Positions 21,185 to 32,979 are shown, numbered from the stretch's first letter. The stretch: DNA of 64,000 nucleotides from Arctopsyche grandis (GCF_051622035.1 NC_135355.1:30196986-30260985); one strand, 5' to 3'. The notes: generated by a model from the sequence alone, not told the origin. Numbers and translations: made by a program.

Positions 21185-22345
21185 CATTATTATTTAAAAT
21201 CAGTATAATTATTATACACATTAAATATCAAGAGGATAAAAATAATTTAAAAGGTCAAAATAAAATAATGAAATATTGTTTTAAAAAAAATACTACTTCC
21301 GGTTTACGAATTCTGACCAAAATGTTATCAGCTCTAAGTTAGTACATACAAAATAAAAATATACTTTTTCAGCTTAATACGTTCAGGAGTGTGGACAGGA
21401 TCCAGGCGACAACATTTTTGACCTTTCTAAGAAGAGAAAATCCCACTTCCGGTTCGTTAAATTTGGTGATTTTATTTTTTATTTTTACTTAAAATCACTA
21501 TCTTTATTATACACAATAAATATCAAGAAGCTTAAAATAATTAAAAAGGTCAAAATAAAATAATTAAATATTGTTTAAAAAAAAAATACTACTTCCGGTT
21601 TACGAATTCTGACCAAAATGTTATCAGCTCTAAGTTAGTACATACAAAATACAAATATAATTTTTCAGCTTAATACGTTCAGGGGTGTGGACAGGATCCA
21701 GGCGACAACATTTTTGACCTTCCTTCCGGAAGCTTCCGGAAGGGAAAAAATCCCACTTCCGGTTTATTAAATTTAGTGATTTTTTTATTTTAATCACATT
21801 GATACAAGAATTATACTTGAATTTTTTCGTGAAGACCACACATGTTTAAGGGGTCGAAAAAATAGTGGAAGAAAAATCGAACAAGAGTAAACTGCCACTT
21901 CCGGTCGACGGACGCTTACCAAATTTTATACATAACTTGGTATTAAGCTTAAACTGATAGATATGAAATTTCAGTTCGATAAATCAAAAGACTTTTGAGA
22001 AAAACATAAAAAACCTCGATTCTCTAGAGTAAAAGTAGTACTTCCGGTTCAGATAAAAATATAAAATTATAAAAATTATTATTTCTAGTATATGTAAAAA
22101 AATTCAGTCCGATTCAGTTAGTAGTTTGGGAGAAAATCGAATTCAAAAACTTAAAAAAAAGAGGACACCTATAAGGGGAGGTACCATTTCCAGTCAACTT
22201 AAAAATTTGAAAAAAAATTACGTCGTGTCGATAAGAATTTCAGTAACCGATACTAATTTTCAGTTCGATAGGACTAACGGTGTTCAAAAAATCCCCAAAA
22301 TACACAGACACACCTTCAACCGTAAAATAAAATTTCAGGCTGAAA
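21185..22345 (-). repeat. Dispersed CCGGAAGT repeat, copy at 21-22 kb
   Basis: An inverted-orientation relative of the array at 42715-45110, with the same order of blocks: the GACAGGATCCAGGCGACAAC block twice, then GTACCATTTCC and GGACTAACGGTGTT. ACTTCCGG occurs six times at about 21297, 21446, 21592, 21757, 21897 and 22032. It stops inside the CACAGACACACC tract. It contains two long units where the 43-kb copy has about four. Confidence 0.75.
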
Positions 22346-22628
22346 ATATCAAATAAACATATTTCTGTCTTTATCACACAATAATACATATATAGAAATG
22401 ACCAAATAAGAGTTTTGAAAGAAAAGACTGTTGTTTTCGAGCATCCCATCAAAATAGGAATGGGAATGCGAGGTCTAATTTTATTTCTGTAAATAAGTTC
22501 GTTTTGTTTATTGACTTCGAAAACACTTCAATCTAATTTGCTTCCATGTTTTGCGTTTTTTTTTTTTTTGTATTACAGTATCGTAAATAACGTAAATTAT
22601 TTTCCGTGTATTTTTATTTATCGTTATC

Positions 22629-22886
22629 ATGGAGGAAGAAGTGCAATTTGAATATTTTGAAGAAGATATTTCATTATCGACACCCGAATCAGATGATGAA
22701 GACGGGCGTGTGTTAGGTGTTTTTCTTGAATATAGCAGTGACATTAGTGATGACGAAGAACTAGATGATCCTCTGGCTTTTGACAGACCTTCTACTAGGC
22801 AAGCTGCAACTTTGATTGAAAAGAAGATATATTTTCACCTAAACTTCATTCGTTCGACTCCAGTAATTCTGGAATGGTTGACATAG
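22629..22886 (+). CDS. Small acidic hypothetical protein or transposase N-terminus
   Basis: An 85-codon frame begins MEEEVQFEYFEED and stays strongly acidic to about residue 50 (SDDEDG, SDISDDEELDDP). The ATG follows a TATCGTTATC context in a transposon-rich stretch. Acidic N-termini of this kind occur in piggyBac-type transposases and some short nuclear proteins. No catalytic domain follows before the stop, and no splice donor is convincing. Treat as hypothetical, perhaps the remnant of a transposon gene. Confidence 0.3.
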   Translation: MEEEVQFEYFEEDISLSTPESDDEDGRVLGVFLEYSSDISDDEELDDPLAFDRPSTRQAATLIEKKIYFHLNFIRSTPVILEWLT

Positions 22887-23205
22887 GAGATAATGTACGA
22901 GAAATCGACTTTTATGAAATATGTATATATGGACAAAGAAATAATTTCATTCATTGTTGCGGATACAAATCGTCATTATCGTTATTACAAAAGTTCTTTT
23001 GTATGTATGCGTTGTGATAATTTTTTCTTTTTTATTTGTTTATAATTTTCATTTTATTTTTTGTGGTGGTAACCCTAACATTTTATAATAATCGTAATGT
23101 ATAAACAATATTAAACTTAATAAAATATTATAAAAAAAAACACTTATTATATTTTTTATTTTGTGACATCCTTAATTTTTAATTTGATGGGAACCATGAC
23201 GTTTC
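22887..23205. other. Gene-less stretch
   Basis: AT-rich sequence with an AATAAAATATTATAAAAAA stretch near 23118-23137 that could be a poly(A) signal for the preceding small frame or a retroelement tail. Confidence 0.3.
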
Positions 23206-23213
23206 ATTATCAT

Positions 23214-23346
23214 TAGAGGTAGGCTAGTCACTGTGCTATCCATTATTCCATTGTTGTAAATCTTTTGTAAAAAAGGTTCGGCAAACCTTTAACAATGCAT
23301 TTACAACCTTTGAACAATACGCGGCACCTTCTGGATCCGGTGACTA
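23214..23346 (+). mobile_element. hAT MITE (TAGAGG family), copy 1
   Basis: A 133-bp element beginning TAGAGGTAGG and ending CCGGTGACTA. It is flanked by a perfect 8-bp duplication ATTATCAT (23206-23213 and 23347-23354). The interior carries the family core GGTTCGGCAAACC with flanking TTGTAAAT/ATTTACAA, which folds back on itself. Confidence 0.85.
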
Positions 23347-23354
23347 ATTATCAT

Positions 23355-24160
23355 TGTTATATGCAGAGATCGGCGCGGAAATGCGTCAGCACAGAAAAAA
23401 ATGGGGATCCTTTTGTCAATTTCTATTGTTAACCTATTTTTTTTGCTCTCTAGAGAGTGGTATAGTGCTAAGTAAAAAAGAACCAGGGCGGTGTTTAATT
23501 TTTATGAGCCCCCCTCTTTTAACTCCCCCCCCGGACTCTTTTTTCACCACTTAAAAAATGTATATCCTAATATTGATAGTTCAAATATTTAAAAAAATTA
23601 TGTTTTTTGAAATTGAAATTTGATTGTTGAAATTATTAAAACATCCTTCCATACATATGTACTCTTCAACATCTTTGATTTTTCTAACCCGTGTTTATGT
23701 GTCAACAGCAACATTTGCTTCTAGTAATGTCAAAACTATATGTACATATGTCAAAATACTATGAAATTTTAACATGTGAATTCAGAGATCTATTTATCTA
23801 TTTATTTAAGCTGAGTTCCCTTATTTTATCTATCTTCAAGTGGTTAATAGTTCAAATAATGTTTCCTTTCGAAGTTTGAGGTGTTTTTAGATGAAAAAGT
23901 CCATAAATTTCATCAAAACGTCTTTTAAGTTTTGAATATACTCAGATTACTGTTTGTTTGTGATCACCAAATGTTAGAACGAGTTCTGAGTCTGCTCATA
24001 ATATTGGGTATAAAAAAAGAATATATATATTTTTTTGGAGTCACCTCTAAGATGAGTGTTTTCATTGTACGTAATGAGTTTGGACATAGGACATTTATGA
24101 TAATCATTTATTATTTTTAAGACTTCGATTAAGTCGTTTCTTATTCTTCTCGTCTCAAGT
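23355..24160. other. Gene-less AT-rich stretch
   Basis: A C-rich block (CCCCCCTCTTTTAACTCCCC) lies around 23510-23530. No gene supported. Confidence 0.35.
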
Positions 24161-24168
24161 GTTATTAC

Positions 24169-24270
24169 TAGTCACCGGAGCCTGAGGGGGCCGTGTATTG
24201 TTCTAAGGTTGTAAATGCATTGTTAAAGGTTTGCCGAACAATGGATAGCACTGTGACTATCCTACCTCTA
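24169..24270 (-). mobile_element. hAT MITE (TAGAGG family), copy 2
   Basis: A 102-bp copy in opposite orientation (TAGTCACCGG ... CTACCTCTA), with a perfect 8-bp duplication GTTATTAC (24161-24168 and 24271-24278). The fold-back core is partly deleted. Confidence 0.85.
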
Positions 24271-24278
24271 GTTATTAC

Positions 24279-25109
24279 TATAAGCCAAAATATTTTTTAA
24301 TTGTACTCAAAAAAAATTTCATATCAAAGTGCCAGGGCGGCGACCTGGCACAAAAATAAGTACCAGACCGCAACCTGGTACTTCTTTATACACCACTGGA
24401 TAATCAATTAATTCACATAGACGTTGAACACTACTATCGATTCTTAGCCATCTAATGTGGTTATAATTAAGCAATATATTATGTTTTTCGTTGTTGATTT
24501 CACATATACATAGATTTAAACAAGTTCGACAACTTATTACTAGTATTAATTGCATTTAATACTTTTCTTACTGTTAATTCCATATTTTCCATACATTACA
24601 GCTTTGCTAGCAATTTTTGATGCGCAATACAATATACATTTGCGAAATATTTCATTTTCTTTAAACAAATTTAAACCTCTCTTTCTTTCGATCTTTATAA
24701 CCGCAACTTCATCAGCAGTTAAAGCAGACAAGTTTTATACTTTTACTTGATTGAATCCTCTTTAATAGCATTATAAATATTAATTGTATTCGAACTCTTT
24801 CAATACATTCTGGCATAGAAAAATTTCAGTAAATTCACCTTTTTCAACACTAAAATATCTTGCAAATACTAAAATTTGGACAACTCTAGTGTATTCAACC
24901 AATTTCATAATTTGACAATAAATTTTTGAAATATTACTATGTAAATCGTTGGTGACCACAGCAAAATCCTCTGGCCGCTTGCGGCCACCATGGCCGCACT
25001 AGGATATTAGTCTTAACGATATCTTTGATTTAATTTAGAATGCACATTCGTAATCGGAGATGCAAGTGAAGGGTGGATGTGTATAAATGAAAAGGCGAAA
25101 ATGTTGTAG
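24279..25109. other. Gene-less stretch
   Basis: Contains a GGCGACCTGGCAC...CAACCTGGTAC repeat near 24334-24381 and a short GC-rich inverted patch (GGCCGC...GCGGCC) near 24974-24996. No gene supported. Confidence 0.35.
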
Positions 25110-25118
25110 TAATATTTT

Positions 25119-27676
25119 TTTATTACAAATTAACGTCTAAAAGTCATTCATCACACTACGTTATTGACAATTTTCTTGTTACAAAAATAAAATACGCAAA
25201 AATAATAGTAATCGAAGACAATTAAAGAAATTATTAAAACGGCACGATTTGCTGATATTTTCAAAAATGAATATAATATCAATGTAATTATTAATATCCC
25301 GATAAAAAATACAATAAAATATAACTAGACTAGTTGACAAAATCAGTATTCATATATAAAATAATCAAAATAGTGCCCACGAAATAATTTCGTTAATTTT
25401 AAATTCGAAAAATTATACTACACAATAATAATATTAACTGTCTCATGATACACAGCGTGCTAAATAAATTACAAAACACGAGGATACTAAAATTAATATA
25501 TTATGATAATAATAAACATAATCAGTACTGTATAATTTGATTTGGGCGTACAATAAAAGTATTTTTATATATGTGTGTGTGTGTGTACTGTGGAACGACA
25601 AAAAAATGGAAATGTTTAAAATGTCTTATTCTTAATAATTATATAATATATAATATCAAAAAGTTCATGTATAAAATTCAACAATCGTACGTATAAAAAG
25701 TTTAATGATTCGAAAGTTAACGCCGCAAGATTGGCATCGTCTTATAATCTCAATGTAGCGATATAATGTGTATAAATTAATTTAGAACATCCTATGATAT
25801 CAAAAAAATATTAATTATAGAACAATGTTACCGCATATATCACATATTATATATATATGATATGCTTTATCCACACTGGTGCCGTCATACATGGTCAAAT
25901 AAAGTGAATTCGAAATTTAAAGTTTAAACATGACATTGTTTTATATTTAATTGATGTATCTTTACATAATAAAAATAATATGAAAGCAGTTTAAATATGA
26001 TATAAATTCGCTTGATTTGCATTGAAAGAATCAAAGGAGATCTAAAAATCATTACACCGCTACTTGGAACACATTGCAAGGAATGAAAATTCATAATGAA
26101 AAATAAGCCGTTTGAGCTAATGGCACTTGACAATACATATTACAACCAAATTGCAAAATAATTGCATTTCAATTAGTTAGAATCCATCAATAATGTAAAA
26201 CGAGTTCGACGACCGTCGACATTATACAAATTTTGATACAAAACCTGCAACGAGATAAAGAGAAGTTTGTGCGTTATACAATAATTTCAACGATGAATAC
26301 AATAATATAAAATACATTATTTGAATTGAAGAGGACGTGTTCTTGTTTTCTCTCAAAATAACAACATTACAATTAAGCCAACACGTCTCATCACATACAT
26401 ATAATATAACAATTAATACATAATTCGAGATGTTTCTATCACAAAAATTTCACTCTCAGATCCTTCAAAATATAATAATAATAATTCATAAATGATATTA
26501 TAAAATGGAAAATTCTAATTTTAATTATAAGTCATATAAAAATTGACTGTGTATAATAATCGAATAGTAATGTAAAAACTAGATAATAATGAAATGTATA
26601 CAATCATATAAAATCATTGGAAAGAAAAATAAAATGGTCCCTTAATAAATTCATTAAAATATATACTTATATACATGTAAATTTGTATATACGTATAAAC
26701 TGTGAGTCAATTGTAAGAGTCTCAGTATACCTGAACAGAGCGTGACGTATGTTTTCATGCAATCAAATTTTGATTTTGTTTATGGAATGTATATGATTTA
26801 TGTTATGTGCATGGAGTTTGGATCCTTATATGTCTATATTTGAAGCTTTCGTTATAATTTAAATGCGACGAAACATATACAATGCTGTTTGTTTGTATAC
26901 AAAACATTATGTACGGAACAAATTTTACTATTAACATTGGCACGACACTAGTTTGTTACTTCGGACACGTCAATTAGCACTTTTAGAAAGTCAATGGACG
27001 AAATAAATATTGCATCACAAAGAATATATGTTTCCAAATTTACATCAGATTCATTCTCCGTACATCAATTGTTTCGTTTTAATTTTCCTCAAAAGAATTT
27101 CTTAAAATTCAATATATAGAGTTTTGATTAAAGATTTTGGATGTAGTCATATTGCCTATAGAGGGCGACTAAATTAATGCTGAATATTTCATAATTTGCA
27201 AAATGCAAATTTTAGGACTTTTTTATCGATTTAATTCATTAATTATTTTAACTAATGAGATGTTAGCAGGCAATGGGGAATAAATTTGATATGTATTAAA
27301 TTGAGTTTGTAGTGAAAATTGCACGTGTACTGTCGATTTGATCTCGTTTGTTATGTTTTCTGGCGTTTACCATAACCTGCATGGTAAGGTTAGGTCGTTA
27401 ATTAGTCATACGACAACATAGTGAAATACCACCATGTGATTATCTTTCAATTTCACCTAGCCAATAGGGTTTACGCCTCGGCCATACACGAATACACTTT
27501 TGATAACGACACGTCCAAAATGCGTGATCAAATAAGCTAAATAGAAGTAAAATAAACAAACAAACAAATAAAAATACGTCACACACTGTTTGGAGGTTCG
27601 AGACGAGCACAGTTCATGAGATTACATATATATATTTGAATTCGAAGTCGATCGTATCGTCGTGTTGAACGTCGTT
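25119..27676 (-). other. Transposon-poor AT-rich block, possible long 3' UTR of inx2
   Basis: About 2.5 kb directly after the inx2 stop codon lacks every repeat family that fills the rest of the window. There is no open frame of note. An AATAAA on the minus strand at 25124-25119 is a candidate distal poly(A) signal; many nearer ones exist. Drosophila inx2 is known to have long untranslated regions, so I infer a long 3' UTR or a retained regulatory region. Transcript data would be needed to fix the end. Confidence 0.4.
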
Positions 27677-28756
27677 CTAAACGGGCGCCTTCCCCACCAG
27701 ATTGTCCGCCAGGGCCGAAATCAACTCCTTGAAGATCAGCGGATCGATATTTTTGCCCAGTTGGTACAGGACGAACCAATCTCCGATGTGGCACTCGTTG
27801 GCCACGGCTTTGACCTGCTTGTAAGGGGCGAGTCTGGAGCGGACTCGCAACAAGTACAACCTCAAACGCGTACCGGTAATTACGGCGACGCGATACGCCA
27901 GAGAAATTCCACTCAAAACGCTCAAAATCACAAACCAGAACCAGAGGAAAACGTAGATCTTCTCGTTGACTATGTTCAGAGGCAGCACGCACAGTCCATC
28001 GAACTTCTGCACCCCGCCGGAGGGACCGTATTTATGGAAGGTGCATTTGGTAACCTTAGGGAAAACCCTAGACATGGGATCTTCGCGTTCCTCCGGTTCC
28101 ATATGGGTGAAGCGCACCACGTCGCTGCCGTACGTCGAGAACTCCCCGTCCAAGAAGAAGTCCATGAAATAGATCTGACCCACGACGTTGACGAAGTTGA
28201 GGAACTCGCATATGAAGAAGCGGTAGGCGTAGAAGTTGTGCGTGTGGATGTTCAGCGAGAAGTACTCGACGAGGGCCTTTTTGCGATCGTCTTTGCACTG
28301 CTCGCTGACGATGGGGCAGTTCAGGTCCAGGATGAGCGACTTGATGCGGCCGGCCTCCCAGGTCTTCCACAGGTAGCGCGGCACGTAGAAGAGGATGGCC
28401 TGGAAGAAGAGGACGAAGCAGACCCACTGGTAGTACTTGTGGTACTTGACCTCGTCTTCTCCGTCGACGTGCGAGGCGACGCCCGCTTGCACCACGTCTT
28501 TGCCCACCCGCCCCACCAGTCTGTTGGGGATGGTGAAGGTCGAGTAGATCCAGCAGTAGGTGTCCATCACGTTCAGAGGGATCTCGTCCACGATGCAGTC
28601 GATCGGGTCTCCGATGTACTGGCGCGACGTCACCAGCAGCGAGAACGCCACCAGGATGATCACCGTGGCTTTGTAGTGCAGCCGGAATATGTTGTTGTCG
28701 ATGCACACCTGGTCGATCTTCAGCAGCCCCTTCACGGAGCCGAATACGTCAAACAT
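27677..28756 (-). CDS. inx2: Innexin 2 (359 aa, single coding exon)
   Basis: Gap-junction subunit used in epithelia, glia and germline-soma contacts in flies, usually with ogre or inx3. The frame begins MFDVFGSVKGLLKIDQVCID, matching insect inx2 almost exactly, and runs to KAPV. The first-loop cysteines are C54 and C68, the second-loop pair C238 and C256. The YYQWV signature is at 108-112. Hydrophobic segments lie at roughly 31-44, 112-126, 180-200 and 267-289. The C-terminal block GDWFVLYQLGKNIDPLIFKE is typical of inx2. The start is supported by conservation and a good context (CACCATG). The coding DNA is clearly GC-rich, unlike everything around it, and the open frames on the opposite strand are by-products of that composition. 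Length is normal and no intron is present. The neighbouring inx2-like and inx7-like genes suggest a conserved innexin cluster. Confidence 0.97.
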   Translation of the reverse strand: MFDVFGSVKGLLKIDQVCIDNNIFRLHYKATVIILVAFSLLVTSRQYIGDPIDCIVDEIPLNVMDTYCWIYSTFTIPNRLVGRVGKDVVQAGVASHVDGEDEVKYHKYYQWVCFVLFFQAILFYVPRYLWKTWEAGRIKSLILDLNCPIVSEQCKDDRKKALVEYFSLNIHTHNFYAYRFFICEFLNFVNVVGQIYFMDFFLDGEFSTYGSDVVRFTHMEPEEREDPMSRVFPKVTKCTFHKYGPSGGVQKFDGLCVLPLNIVNEKIYVFLWFWFVILSVLSGISLAYRVAVITGTRLRLYLLRVRSRLAPYKQVKAVANECHIGDWFVLYQLGKNIDPLIFKELISALADNLVGKAPV

Positions 28757-29095
28757 GGTGGTGCTGGCTTGTGCTCTCCCAGCGTTCCAGCTACTGGCTC
28801 AATACCAGCGGAGTGCGAGTCGACCAACGCGCCGCACGTGCAACGTTTGCACCAACACTAGTCACACTACCGCGCCGTTGCCATTTGCCTCTCACCCCCT
28901 CCTTCCTCCTTTTCCTTCTCCTCTGACTCGTTCGGGTCTTTCTGTCTCTGTCTCTGGCTCTGTTTCTGTCTCTGCTCTACTCTGTATCTGCCTCGTTCAC
29001 GCTCGTTTGTCTGCACACTCTGCAGTACTGCAGCCGCAGACCCCCGCGGCCCGCAGTACACGGTAGCGATTCACTCGCCCAACGCCACACACGAT
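28757..29095 (-). promoter_or_regulatory. GC-rich, GAGA-rich upstream region of inx2
   Basis: The 340 bases before the inx2 start are CpG-rich (GCGCGTTGG, CCGCGG) and on the coding strand contain a long GAGACAGAGACAGAG-type purine tract (28935-29000), resembling GAGA-factor binding sites. No TATA box was seen. It probably contains the promoter and leader, but the start site cannot be placed. Confidence 0.45.
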
Positions 29096-29286
29096 ACTAT
29101 TTTTCAACAGACTGGACATTTTCAATCGGGGATTCTATGATACTAATAGTTTGTCTACGTTCTCGTTTTCTCTTTCCTCGAGGAAACTTGTCAAACCTCT
29201 TTTCCCCAAGTAATGAAAATGTCATTATCGTTTTTATCTTTCAACGGCTCATTTTTTTCAACTTCGTTTTGAATAGTATGTTTGTT

Positions 29287-29550
29287 CGGTAAACGGACTA
29301 CTAGTCATATGTAAATCAGTCACAGGACAACCGGTCGCTCTAGATCGGTCACACGTGATCACCCGTCACACTAAAACTGGTCACACCCTAAAATCGGTCA
29401 ACCAGTTTTCTCGTGACCTATTTTAGAGTGTGACCAGTTTTAGGGTGTGACCAGTTTTAGTGTGACGGGTGATCCTGTGTGACCGATCTAGAGCGACCGG
29501 TTGTCCTGTGACCGGTTCACATTTGACTAGTAAAATCACCGAACCGTTAG
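29287..29550. mobile_element. Fold-back element upstream of inx2
   Basis: Two arms of about 110 bp are inverted copies (left TTCGGTAAACGG..., ACTAGTCA, CAGGACAACCGGTCGCTC; right the reverse). They are separated by a short spacer with TCTCGTGACC. The phrase GTGTGACCAGTTTTAG occurs as direct repeats next to the spacer. Terminal TTCGGT is shared with 10571-10815. It lies about 0.5 kb upstream of the inx2 start codon. No coding capacity. Confidence 0.75.
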
Positions 29551-29584
29551 TTCAAAAATTGAAGCATAAGCTCATTTAAAATAA

Positions 29585-29816
29585 ATATAATATCGAGAGA
29601 CTTTGTAACTATGATGTAAGGTTTGGGTGGGAGCATCGAAAACAAATCAAAGTTTCTATGACGACAACATCGATATCGTTGAATATTGTTTTTTTTCGAT
29701 TCAAATAAATTTAATAAAAAAACAAATGAATGTTTACCATTATATAAGCCATGTTAAAGTGGTTTATATTAAGAATTATATTACAAATACCGAGCGAAGC
29801 CGGGTAAAATCACTAG
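29585..29816 (+). mobile_element. Non-autonomous Helitron copy
   Basis: Decayed head (TATAATATCGAGAGACTTTG), body with ACATCGATATCGTTGAAT, then the terminal hairpin CCGAGCGAAGCCGGG, TAAAATCA and CTAG|T. The TC start is lost. Confidence 0.7.
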
Positions 29817-29940
29817 TTAAAAATATAAAGAATAAATTTCGGCATTACGTTTGTCGCATTATGGGAAAGACACTTGATTTTAATCAAAATTATTTAATAC
29901 TAAAGACCTCACAAAAAACTAATAAAAACCTTGTAAAAAG

Positions 29941-30410
29941 CAGGGCTGTGGAATTAGATAAAAATTTACCGACTCCGACTTTATTTTATGATTTGACTCT
30001 GCATCGGACTCTAACTTAATCGATTTTAGTAAGATCAACTTTTCTTGCCAATGTATAAAATTGTAGATTTAAAGCTTTGTAGATTTTCAAAATACAAAAA
30101 AAAATTGAAAATTGAAATGCAACATACATATGTACATAAATACATCAATGCAAAAATTAGAATAAAAAAAAGTATGAGACGGAGGAAACAACACTTTTGG
30201 CATCAAATTTTAAATTCCTGCAATTCAAAGATTTTGTTTATAATGTAATTTAAAATCATGATATTTATAAAGAAATTATTGAATTTGAATTTATTAGTCG
30301 ATTTACTTGAGTAAAATTGGAAACTTTAATCATAATACTGTTAACTAAAGAAAAAATAAAAAAGGATTCGGAGTCGGTTGATTTTTTACTACTCCGGTTC
30401 CACAGCCCTG
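29941..30410. mobile_element. hAT-like MITE with CAGGGCTGTGGA ends
   Basis: Left CAGGGCTGTGGAATTAG and right CCGGTTCCACAGCCCTG are inverted ends, with CGACTCCGAC / GGAGTCGG blocks next to them. Flanks (TAAAAAG and CAAAAAG) suggest a slightly decayed duplication. The interior is AT-rich and non-coding. Confidence 0.65.
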
Positions 30411-30919
30411 CAAAAAGCCATAAAATATAAAATATTTAAATTAAGATATTTATCATATTCCAATGATTTTTATATAAAAATAGCTCTTATGATTGAAAAA
30501 AGCATCGTACATTATTTTTGCTAAAATATTAATCATAGAAGATCTTTTTGGAATTTCTGTAAAAATATTTACAATTTTTTTTATTCTTCCTCAATATGTA
30601 TATGTACATAACTGATCGTACAAGTTTAAATACTGATTAAATTATTATTTTCCTCAAGAAAAAATCACGTATTTATTTAATGAAACCATCCTGGTTGAAT
30701 GTCGATAATTTGGGTGACTTAGCTATTGTAATTTTCAAAAGTTCAATTTCGAAATAAACATACATACATACATATGGTACATCAGTATGTATTGTGAATT
30801 ACAATAAACCTGTCACTAATAAATAAAGTCACTATGGTCTAATTTTTATATTTTGAAATAAATCGTATAAAATATACGAAAAGAGCACATATTATTAATT
30901 TAAAGCCGAATTTCAAATC
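30411..30919. other. Gene-less AT-rich stretch
   Basis: No gene or bounded element could be supported. Confidence 0.35.
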
Positions 30920-30990
30920 CGTGGTTTACTCAACGGTAACACGTTAGAGTTATCAGTGGGAGACTCACGAGTTGGAGAACCACCCAGGGC
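30920..30990 (+). repeat. Possible tRNA-like (SINE head) sequence
   Basis: The phrase GTTTACTCAACGGTAACACG loosely resembles a pol III A box region and CGAGTTGGAGAACC a B box, about 45 bases apart. No cloverleaf with a clear anticodon stem could be drawn. It may be a decayed SINE or chance. Confidence 0.22.
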
Positions 30991-32257
30991 GAAATTTTTT
31001 GTATCGTATCAAATATCATATTATGTGTACATATAATAAATAGTGTTATTACATACGGATGGAATTGGTTTATTATACATATAAATAATGTTAAAAAAGG
31101 CACTTATATATCAAAAAAATTAAAATGCTATTCACTGCTGAAAAACTGTGAATGAATTAAAATTCAGTAGACCAACTTTTTATGTAATTTCCCTTCTTCA
31201 ACATTTTTGTTCGAAGAGAAAGGAAGTAATTTAAGAACATGCGAAGTTTATATACATAACAGTATCAAATGAAGGATACGATGAATCAACAGGTGAATTT
31301 TACACTTATGTAAGGACGCACGTACTACAGGATAATTGGATTGGTCGAAGACAAAAAGGAATGGAGGTGAGACCTTAACCCTAATTTTGTATAAGTGAAA
31401 ATATTCATGCACATATGCAACAGAAGTTCAACTTCCGTGTGCTGTACTGTAAAATGCAGCGACCTACATAGATTTATTAGTTATTACATACATATGTATA
31501 AATAAATTGCATTGTGATTACACTTTCATTATTACTAAATCCTGACTACAGTAGATATAACGGCAAAGCGAGATAGTGGTGTGTGGGGATTTCTGTGATT
31601 TTAGAAGATATTTCTAAAAAAAAACTAAAAAATTTTGATTTGCGAAGCGAATCTTAACATTTTTGAAGTTATCGTGCCAAATTTATAATAAAAGGTACTA
31701 ATTGGCACACTACCAGTGTAACATTCGACCACTCAAAAAACGAACTCGCTAATACTCGTACGTTCACGATATAAATTTCATTGTGAATATACCAAAGTCG
31801 ATTAATTATGCATGCCAACGAGATTGAGTTGTAACCGCGGCACCAATTTAGGATGTGGTCCTATCTAAACAGTCAGGTAATTTATTTGGAGCCATTTAGT
31901 CCCAGAGAGAAAACCACCTCTCGGAAGATTACAAAAAAAAACCAAAAGTTGAGTAGAAATGCTATTTTTGTCGCTGTCGTCACTAAACACAGACATTTCT
32001 ATGATTTTGATTGTGAAATTGTAAACGTTGGCTATGCAAATGTTTAGCTGTTGTTGCAATTTGTGATGTGAGTGGGGATGATTTGGGGGAAGCGAAAAAA
32101 GGCAACGTCGCAGGGCGGTTGGTGCTGCTGCGATCCGCGACCGATGGAATGCAGTTCGTCTGCACCACCTGGGTGGGGTATTCAAGCACTTACATATGTC
32201 AATATCACCACTTTTACAAATGTATTATCATCTAACATAATTTATTCAGAATGTGTA
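30991..32257. other. Gene-less stretch with an unexplained GC-rich patch
   Basis: Mostly AT-rich. Positions 32050-32190 are more GC-rich (GGGCGGTTGGTGCTGCTGCG), with open but unconvincing frames on both strands. This could be a leader exon or conserved non-coding DNA. No domain is visible. Confidence 0.3.
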
Positions 32258-32493
32258 TTTAATATATAATTTCGAAAGAGACTTTGTATGTAACTATGTA
32301 TGTAAGGTTTGGTTGGGAGCATCGAAAACAAATCAAAGTTTCTATGACGACGATATCGATATCGTTGAATATTGTTTTTTTTTCGATTCAAATAAATTTA
32401 TTAAAAAAAAACAAATGAATATTTACTAATAGATTCGCCGTGTTTACGCTGTTTATATTACAAATACTGAGCGGAGCCGGGTAAAACAACTAG
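32258..32493 (+). mobile_element. Non-autonomous Helitron copy
   Basis: Head TTAATATATAATTTCGAAAG (first bases TT instead of TC), body closely matching 29585-29816 (GGGAGCATCGAAAACAAATC), hairpin CTGAGCGGAGCCGGG, then TAAAACAA and CTAG|T. Confidence 0.8.
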
Positions 32494-32979
32494 TACTCAA
32501 TAATTCATAAATCAAACAAAATTTTTAGTCATATCGAAACTACTTTTTCAATTTTCGTGTTGGCAGTTTAATAATTCAAGCATTCTGTGAATGTATGGAT
32601 CTATATACATATGTGTTTCAGTCGAAGTGTACCATCCCACCTGGTATCAAATTGTAGTTGAACTGTATTTTCAGTTGTAATATATTTTGACCAGTTGGAA
32701 TGTAACTCGCCATATGAATCAACTTTCGCCTCCCTGTACAACATGGAGTGATTTGGCTAGTAAGATTTCATTTCTGAAAATATAAGCAGAATATGATTAT
32801 ATATGAACCATAAAAACATTTGAAAATAGGTTTTTTTTTTAAACAAATAAAGGTCATCCAAACAAATGAAAATTCCATATAAATGTAACAAAATGGCAGT
32901 GCGATTATTCAATATTTTTATTGATTATACTTCGAACCTGCGTATTTCGTTTTCTATCTCTTCCCTTTATGCTGATCAG
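32494..32979. other. Gene-less stretch
   Basis: AT-rich; nothing supported. Confidence 0.35.

Noticed and set aside
27662-28861. Frames of about 400 and 212 codons overlapping inx2 in other frames
   Set aside because: They are by-products of the GC-rich codon composition of inx2, whose protein is clearly conserved in the real frame.
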